A stretch of DNA of 11,090 nt from Planctomycetes bacterium UBA4800 (GTDB lineage: Bacteria > Planctomycetota > UBA8108 > UBA8890 > UBA8898), in NCBI GenBank assembly GCA_002402755.1, contig DHGK01000166.1:1-11090 (forward strand), written 5' to 3'. A program made the translations under genes and the position numbers. The notes beneath the pieces were generated by a model that was not told the DNA's origin, ran no database searches, and saw only the letters and a list, made by a program, of their open reading frames with translations. Shown one piece after another: positions 1 through 5,700 of the stretch. Positions within the stretch are counted from its first letter, which is position 1. The number at the start of each line of letters is the position of its first letter.

Positions 1-72
1 TGTGGTTTCTTTTCCGTCAGATGCCACATGTCTGTGCATCCGAGCACGGCGAGAAAACCGTGAACGGTTACC
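1..72 (+). repeat. Left copy of ~72-bp inverted repeat
   Basis: This segment matches the reverse complement of 11008-11079 without gaps at 63 of 72 positions. All nine mismatches fall between positions 21 and 45; the outer 19 and inner 23 positions are identical. The inner end contains a small hairpin (AACCG-TGAA-CGGTT, 56-69). The first bases, TGTGGTTTC, are the complement of the GAAACCACA that precedes the CACAGAGG repeat at the right end, so the window starts inside a longer repeat. The nnrE stop codon lies within this copy. It is probably a dispersed intergenic element; no transposase is present. Confidence 0.85.
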
Positions 73-802
73 AAACGGCTAACATCCGAAGCGCCCAGGT
101 CCTGAACGCCGCCTCGTCCGCGCGGGCGCGATCGAGCAGCGCCCGCGGGATGCTTATGGGTACGACCGCGACCTCCCCGCAGTATTCCGGGCCCTGCCCG
201 CGCACCAGGCCGGGCTTGGCCGCCGCGAACGTGGCCGTCAGGGCCGCGCGCACGGCGATGCCCAGGACCGCGCCCGTCTCGGCGTGGAGGCCGGACGGTA
301 TGTCCACCGCGAGCACCGGCGCCCCCGAGCGGTTGACGGCGCTGAAGACGCTGATCAAGAAACCGTCCACGAGACGGTCCAGGCCGGTGCCGAACACGGC
401 ATCGACGATGCAGCCGGCGCCGCAGATCGCATCCTTGAGCGCCGGCGAGAACTCGCGCTCGACGCGAACGGGAACGCCGGTCCCGCGCGCCGCGTCGAGG
501 TTCACGCGCGCGTCGCTGCCGGGCGCGAGCTTCTCCTCGCGTCCGAGAAGGATGACGCTCGCCGCATGGCCCATGTTGCACAGATGCCGGGCGATCACGA
601 AGCCGTCGCCGCCGTTGTTGCCGGGCCCGGAGAGGACGAGGACCGGCGTTCGCCACTGCCCGGACGCAAGGCGTTCCGCAAGCAGCGCGGCGGCGCCGCC
701 GCCCGCGTTCTCCATGAGGAGCAGGCCGGGAATGCCGAGCTTCTCGATCGCCAGCCGGTCGAGAAGCCGGACCGTGTCGCGCGAGAGAACCGAGAGCGTC
801 AT
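68..802 (-). CDS. nnrE: NAD(P)H-hydrate epimerase (YjeF N-terminal domain family)
   Basis: The family epimerises damaged, hydrated NAD(P)H (NADHX/NADPHX) between R and S forms so that the partner dehydratase NnrD can restore it; it is a cytosolic metabolite-repair enzyme. The 244-residue protein shows the expected Rossmann-like YjeF_N features: a conserved opening (RLLDRLAIEKLGIPGLLLMENAG, with MENAG at 30-34), GPGNNGGDGF at 59-68, DAVFGTGL at 134-141 and DIPSG at 167-171. Many bacteria fuse this domain to the NnrD dehydratase; here it stands alone at the usual single-domain length. The ATG at 802 matches the family's N-terminus, but I see no Shine-Dalgarno sequence, and the upstream region is a heptad repeat. 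It follows the squalene-oxidase-repeat gene by 65 nt on the same strand, so cotranscription is possible. Its TAA stop and final Trp codon lie at the edge of the left inverted repeat. Confidence 0.95.
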   Translation of the reverse strand: MTLSVLSRDTVRLLDRLAIEKLGIPGLLLMENAGGGAAALLAERLASGQWRTPVLVLSGPGNNGGDGFVIARHLCNMGHAASVILLGREEKLAPGSDARVNLDAARGTGVPVRVEREFSPALKDAICGAGCIVDAVFGTGLDRLVDGFLISVFSAVNRSGAPVLAVDIPSGLHAETGAVLGIAVRAALTATFAAAKPGLVRGQGPEYCGEVAVVPISIPRALLDRARADEAAFRTWALRMLAVW

Positions 803-811
803 GTGTTGACA

Positions 812-839
812 GGCTGTAGGCTGTAGGTTGGAGGCTGCA
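812..839. repeat. Tandem GGCTGTA heptad repeat (four units)
   Basis: Four consecutive 7-nt units read GGCTGTA, GGCTGTA, GGTTGGA and GGCTGCA on the plus strand, followed by an AT-richer stretch (AGTTCTATAGTCTATCC). The array fills the 5' region of nnrE, where a ribosome binding site would be expected. Such heptad strings recur between genes in many environmental bacterial genomes; that comparison is from memory. Confidence 0.7.
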
Positions 840-854
840 AGTTCTATAGTCTAT

Positions 855-878
855 CCTACGAGCTTCTCTACAAGCTTC
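855..878 (-). repeat. Tandem 12-bp repeat at the 3' end of the upstream gene
   Basis: On the minus strand GAAGCTTGTAGA (878-867) is followed directly by GAAGCTCGTAGG (866-855), matching at 10 of 12 positions. The TAG stop of the squalene-oxidase-repeat gene (870-868) lies inside the first unit, so the last residues (Gly-Ser-Leu-stop) are encoded at the repeat edge. With the adjacent heptads this makes a compact intergenic repeat block between two genes. Confidence 0.65.
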
Positions 879-2409
879 CCAGGTATCTTGGCCGCACCCG
901 ATAGTACACCTCCAGCGTCAGCACCGCGATGGCGGTCGCGTAGACCCTCCCTCCGGTCTGGCCGATCCAGTTCGGATCGGGGTCCCAGCTTCCCGCGCGG
1001 TGCCCCTCGCCGCGCTGCAGCTTGAGCAGCACGTCCTTCATCGCCGGGTTCCACTCCTTCCACCAGGACCCGCCCATGTGGAAGAGCGCCAGCGTCCCAT
1101 AGTACCAGTAGTACAGCGACTGCCCGGTCTCCTGCCAGCGCGCCCGGCCGAGCGCCCCGGGCAACAGGCGCACGGTCGCGTCCGCCAGGACGCGGGCCTG
1201 GGGATCGCCGACCGGCCGGCCGCACAGGAGCAGCCCGAGGAGTGCGACGGGCGTGAGGCCCGGCCGCGTTTCATCGCGGCCGAGCCCCCTGTCCGCGTAG
1301 ACGACGAACCCGGAGCCGGCCCCATGCATGCGCGCGACCATCGCGAGGGTGGGAGCCGGGTCGGGCACGTCCAGCCCGGCGTCCCGGCAGGCATCAAACG
1401 CGAGAACCTGCCAGCTCGTGATCGAGAGATCGTTGCGGCCCGTCGCATGGCTCGTGTAATCCCAGCCGCCGCCCGACTGGCGCGACTGCACGGCGAAGGC
1501 AAGCGCGCGCGAGAGCGCGGCGTGCAGCTCCGGAGACGGGTGCGACGCATGGGCCTTCGCGAGGCTGTACACGGCAATGGCCTGGTTGTACATGAAGCTC
1601 GCGTCCTCGGGGCCGAAGTTGCCCCGCGCCTGCTGGGTCCTCAGGAGGTACTCGCGAGCCCGGTCGGCCCCGGCCCTCCATTCGGCCGGCGGCGACTCGC
1701 CCTGCGCCAGGAAGGCGGCGAGCGCCAGCGCCGTGACGCCGACGTCATACTGGGGGTGGCCGCGGCCGGAGCACCGATCATCGGGCGGGCAGCAGGCATC
1801 GAAACCATCGCAGTCCCACCGCCCGTCGCTGCTTTGATGGCCCGCGAGCCAGAGAAGGCCGCGCCTGACCGACTCCTCGGTCTCGCGCGACCCGCCGAAT
1901 TCCTCCAGCAGGACGCCGCGGCCCGCGGTCCCCGCGCCGCCGCCGCCGCCGCCGCCCTGCGAATGCCCCGCGCTGCCCGGACCGATTCCGAGCACTCCCG
2001 GCGGGGCGGCCGGCGCCGGCTCGATGTCCGCCGAAAACGGCCCGGGAGCAGGCTCCTCCTGCGGGTCCTTGATCTGCGCCAGCGGTTCCACCGGGGGAAG
2101 CGGCTGCGGCGGATCGGCAGCCGCAGGCGAAGGCGGGGGGATGCGCACCGTCAGGGACAGTTCGGTCGCCGGCGGGGGAGGCTCCGGCGCCGGCACATGA
2201 AAGATGCTCCCCCGCGAGAGGTACACCCCGACCGCGTGCGCGCCCAGCGACAGAACCACGAAGCCGATCCACGCCAGCCGCAGTCTGCGGGGCCGGCCGA
2301 CCACGGCGGCCAAGCGCTTCAGAAACCGGCCCTCGATCATGAAGACCCTGCGCGCGAAGCGCCGGGCCTGGATGCCGGAGAGCCTGAGCTTGGCGAAAAA
2401 CATGCGCAT
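868..2409 (-). CDS. Membrane-anchored prenyltransferase/squalene-oxidase-repeat protein
   Basis: The 513-residue protein has a basic cytoplasmic N-terminus (1-46), one predicted membrane helix (about 47-65), a proline-rich region (73-138, with PEPPPP), a glycine linker (152-159) and an alpha/alpha-toroid domain (about 175-508). QW-like repeats are visible: QSSDGRW (192-198), QQARGNF (259-265), QSGGGW (311-316) and a degenerate one ending GSW (473-475). The DxDD protonation motif of class II terpene and hopene cyclases is absent, so I do not expect cyclase activity. The first repeat carries a cysteine-rich insert (C200, C206, C207, C213). The TonB-like layout (helix, Pro-rich span, periplasmic domain) suggests a type II membrane protein facing the periplasm; its role is unknown. 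The family is common in Planctomycetota-like genomes. The ATG at 2409 has no Shine-Dalgarno and lies about 9 nt from the predicted transcription start; Met3 and Met24 are alternatives. Confidence 0.85.
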   Translation of the reverse strand: MRMFFAKLRLSGIQARRFARRVFMIEGRFLKRLAAVVGRPRRLRLAWIGFVVLSLGAHAVGVYLSRGSIFHVPAPEPPPPATELSLTVRIPPPSPAAADPPQPLPPVEPLAQIKDPQEEPAPGPFSADIEPAPAAPPGVLGIGPGSAGHSQGGGGGGGAGTAGRGVLLEEFGGSRETEESVRRGLLWLAGHQSSDGRWDCDGFDACCPPDDRCSGRGHPQYDVGVTALALAAFLAQGESPPAEWRAGADRAREYLLRTQQARGNFGPEDASFMYNQAIAVYSLAKAHASHPSPELHAALSRALAFAVQSRQSGGGWDYTSHATGRNDLSITSWQVLAFDACRDAGLDVPDPAPTLAMVARMHGAGSGFVVYADRGLGRDETRPGLTPVALLGLLLCGRPVGDPQARVLADATVRLLPGALGRARWQETGQSLYYWYYGTLALFHMGGSWWKEWNPAMKDVLLKLQRGEGHRAGSWDPDPNWIGQTGGRVYATAIAVLTLEVYYRVRPRYLGSL

Positions 2410-2424
2410 TGGCCACCAAGAGCG

Positions 2425-2433
2425 ATTATAGCA
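2425..2433 (-). promoter_or_regulatory. Extended -10 promoter for the squalene-oxidase-repeat gene
   Basis: On the minus strand TGC-TATAAT is a perfect sigma70 -10 hexamer (2430-2425) with the TGN extended element (2433-2431). I see no good -35 at 16-18 nt, which is tolerated for extended -10 promoters. The start site would be near 2418, only about 9 nt before the ATG at 2409, giving an almost leaderless mRNA that fits the missing ribosome binding site. Confidence 0.6.
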
Positions 2434-2436
2434 GAG

Positions 2437-2465
2437 TTGACTGTCCTCGGGCCTCCCTTTATAAT
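2437..2465 (+). promoter_or_regulatory. Sigma70-type promoter for the lipoprotein gene
   Basis: TTGACT (2437-2442) is separated by exactly 17 nt from a perfect TATAAT (2460-2465). The predicted start site is near 2472, about 305 nt upstream of the lipoprotein start codon, so a long leader is implied. The -10 and the first three following bases (TATAATCGC) mirror the opposing promoter's TATAATCGC at 2430-2422, forming a 9-bp inverted repeat with a 29-nt spacer. Confidence 0.75.
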
Positions 2466-2466
2466 C

Positions 2467-2498
2467 GCAGCAAGAGATAAATCAGGCCTCTCTGCTGC
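2467..2498 (+). promoter_or_regulatory. Operator-like dyad or leader hairpin just after the -10
   Basis: GCAGCAAGAGA (2467-2477) pairs with TCTCTGCTGC (2489-2498): ten base pairs with one bulged A and an 11-nt loop. It spans the predicted start site. It could be a protein-binding dyad in DNA or, if transcription starts a few bases early, a 5' hairpin. A related GCAGAG lies at 2431-2436 between the two promoters. Confidence 0.5.
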
Positions 2499-2776
2499 GT
2501 ATCGCGCGAACGGCGCGCGTGTGGATACATGAAGACCATCCTGTAAAGCATGTGTTACACGCGCAGCGACGTACATAAAAGGAGAAAGTGGTTTGTGATC
2601 AGCTTCTCGCGGGTCCTTGAGGCTGGGCGCGAGGTCATGGTCGTCGTACGCGGAGATGGCATGCGAATTGCTTGACGTTCCTGCGTGCGTACAGGCGATG
2701 CCGAGCATGGATCGCCGCACCGGTCGCGCGCGGAATGCGGGCATCGAATCCTGAGAGAGCGTGCTCCAAGGAGGCT
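2472..2776 (+). other. Long leader region upstream of the lipoprotein gene
   Basis: This stretch holds no convincing gene. It shows a CGCGCG stem (2503-2508 with 2514-2519, 5-nt loop) and a two-part stem of GTGT/ACAC (2519-2522 with 2557-2560) and ACATG/CATGT (2527-2531 with 2549-2553). An AAAAGGAG ribosome-binding-like motif sits at 2577-2584. A 41-codon reading frame (ATG 2550 to TGA 2675) exists, but its codon use is less GC-biased than the real genes. The in-frame upstream extension of the lipoprotein ORF to a TTG at 2672 has no signal peptide and is rejected. Confidence 0.45.
2768..2774 (+). promoter_or_regulatory. Ribosome binding site of the lipoprotein gene
   Basis: AAGGAGG is a full Shine-Dalgarno match. 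It lies 2 nt before the ATG at 2777 and 5 nt before the following in-frame GTG at 2780. The 5-nt spacing equals that of guaB and ribH in this window, so GTG 2780 may be the true start; the protein would differ by one residue. Confidence 0.75.
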
Positions 2777-5700
2777 ATGGTGAAGCAAGAGTGCAAGGGA
2801 CGGAATGGAACGAAGGCGCTGGGCGTGCTGGGTCTGGCGGCTTGCGCCTTGCTTGCGGGCTGCAATCCGGGCGATCCGAGCACGTCCCAGGTCCCCTCGG
2901 TTCCGACATCGACCGAGGAGCGAACGCGCGTGCTGTCGCTGCAGCCGTCCGAGCTGGTGCCCGGCAACCTCGTCGAGATCAACGGCCGCGGCTTCCCGAC
3001 CTCGCTCGCCGATGTCTCCGTGAGGTTCAAATCGGTGCAGGATCAGGGATTCGGCGTCGCGGGCCTTCCCATCCGGCTCACCCCGAACCTCATCACGGTC
3101 GTGGTGCCCACGGGCGTGCCGACCGGACTCGTGACCGTCACCGTGCGCGAGGCAAGCGGCCGGAAGATCTCGCTGGCGCCCAAGACGGCGACCGGCGCGC
3201 CGATGCTCGCCGGCTACTACGTGCCGAATGCGGTGCGCGTTCCAGGCGTTGTCGAGGGCAACCAGTTCAAGCTGGAAACGCCCACGCTGATCGTGTACGG
3301 CAACAACATCGACGCGAGCGTCTCCTCGGCGGAGCTGCGCGTCCTGTCGCCCGACCGGCAGAACGTGATCATGACCTCCAACGTGACGGTCTCGGCCGAC
3401 GGCCGCGGCATCGCGGTGCCGGGCGTCGATGACTCGCAGATTCGCGGCTTGAGGATCGCGCTTCCGGTCTCGCTCGGCAGCGGGTTCGCGGTCGAGGGCG
3501 TCACGTACATGGAAGTGCTCGTGCGCAGCGGCACCCTCGTGAGCAACGTGCTGCAGGTGCCCGCCATCAACAGCGGCTGGACGCTCCCGACCGTCTACGA
3601 CGTGCCGATGCCCGCGTTCATCAGCGGGTGCTGGGTGAACCCCGGCGTGCAGGGGGATATGCTCGAGATCTTCTACACCGTGTTCCAGCCGGTCGTCCGC
3701 TTCAAGTGGACGCCGCTCGTCGAAGCGTCGACCGGCGGGACCTGGGAGCCCGTGCCGGTCGATGCCCTGCTTGCGCCCCCCAGAGCGAACGATTTCGGGA
3801 CGGGCGATTACCAGCCTTCGTTCATCATCGCCGGCGACAAGAACCAGAAGCAGGACAAGAGCACCTTCGCGGGCCCGGGCATGACGTACCGGATGCTCGT
3901 CAACGTGCGCGCGCTGTGGACGGGCACGGGGCAGGCCAAGCTCCGCATGCAGCTCGCGTCCGAGACGGTGAGCCACGGCGAGCTGGGCTCGAACACCACG
4001 CCGATTGTGGGCCGACTTCTCGGCAACCGCGTCGAATTTCCGCACTTCGCGGTCTCCAACGCGCTCACGTGGCCCGATGAAGTCCAGGGGGCCATCACGG
4101 AGGAGTTCTTCGACAGGACGATGGCGCTCGATCGGGACACGTACACGAACCTGGACTCGACGGGAGCCTGGGGGGCGGGCGCCGGTGTCGCGCGCGGTCT
4201 TGTCGAAGGCGCCGCGGCGACGGGCCTCGGTGCGGCGCCGCTCGACGAGACGATCCTCACGGCCGGGTCACGCTACCTCTTCGATACGAACACGGGCCAG
4301 TTGTACCTGTTTCCCGCGGGGGTGACCGACGGCGTCATCGCCGGCATCCGGGCTCAGACGACCGATCCCACCGCGCAGGGCCTCGTTCGGATATTCGAGG
4401 GGCGGAATCCCGGCGCCTCCAGAGGCGAGCTGCACGTGTCGCGTCTCGTCGTTCCGGCGGGCGTGAAGATCTACGGCCGCGGCAGCCGGGCGCTCGTGAT
4501 CCGCGTGAGCGGCACGGCGGGCGGGCTTGCCGCCCAGATCGACGGCGAGATCATTGCCGACGGGCTCGACGCGACCGAGGGAACCGCCGACAGCGACACC
4601 GGGATCGTGCGTGCGGAAGCGGGCAAGGGCGGCGCCGGCGGCCCCGGCGGCGGCAAGGGCGGCGCCGGCGGCGTCGTGCGCGTGCGCTCCATCGGCAGCA
4701 ATCTGGACGTGGGCGAGACGAGCTACGCCCAGGCGGGCGAATGGGGCGGCGGCGCGGGGCAGACGATCGCGTACGTGCTGCCCGAGGATTCGGCCTCGGG
4801 CGGGGTCGCGCAGCCGAAGTGCTTCATATACGGCGGCCCCGGCAGCGGCGGCGGTTTCGGAATGGCCGGCGGCAAGGGCCGTCCGAGCAACCGCACGCTC
4901 GGCGACAACAAGAACAACACCTCGGGCAACTCGTGGTCGGCGTACGGCGAGATCCTTCGCGTCGTGGGCGCCCCCGGCCCGGCGCGGGGCACGGAGGATC
5001 TGCTCCCGCTCATCGGCGGCGCCGGCGGCGGCGGCGGCGGCGGCTGGCTCGCGCGCGCCACGTTCGGCACGGGCACGAGCGCGATCACGCGCATCTTCGG
5101 CGTCGGCGGCGGCGCCGGCGGCGGTGGCGGCGGCATCGTACACATCGTCGCCCGCGGTTCGGTCGAGATCGGTGGACGGCTGTCCTCGTGCGGCGGCAAG
5201 GGCAGTCCGGGACGCGGCAAGCCGCTCGGCGTCGGCACGAGCGCGCAGTACGGCGAATGGTCCGGAGCGTGCGGCGGCGGCGGCAGCGGCGGCGCGTTGC
5301 TCGTGCAGGTCACCGACGCGCTCATCTTCAAGCCGGGCGCCGAGCTCGATGTGACGGGCGGACTGGGCGGCCGTCCCGGCACGACCACGGATCCCAACGT
5401 GCTCAACCACATCGGATACCCGATCGGCGGCGACGGCGGCAAGGGGCGCATCCGCCTCGAGGCCGGCCGCGGCGTCAACCTGCCGAGCAGCGTCGACACG
5501 ACCGGCATCGCGCCGGCGATCGCCGACGACTCGCCCTCCAGCGTGGGTCCGATTCTCAAGTCCGTGAACGGCGGCAGCGGTGTCCACGGGCCGCTGGATC
5601 TTGCATCCTTCCCCGATGCGCCCGACAACACGTTCTACATCGGCGTCGAGACCGGCAACACGCCGGTCGTCTACTACCTGGACGGGGATGGAGATCGCGT

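Noticed and set aside
1000..2532. A 510-codon plus-strand ORF opposite the squalene-oxidase-repeat gene
   Set aside because: Low-complexity Arg/Ala-rich translation, no family motifs; a GC-driven shadow of the minus-strand gene, whose protein is clearly recognisable.
2672..2776. TTG start for the lipoprotein 35 codons upstream
   Set aside because: It would bury the signal peptide; AAGGAGG at 2768-2774 and the lipobox support a start at 2777 or 2780.
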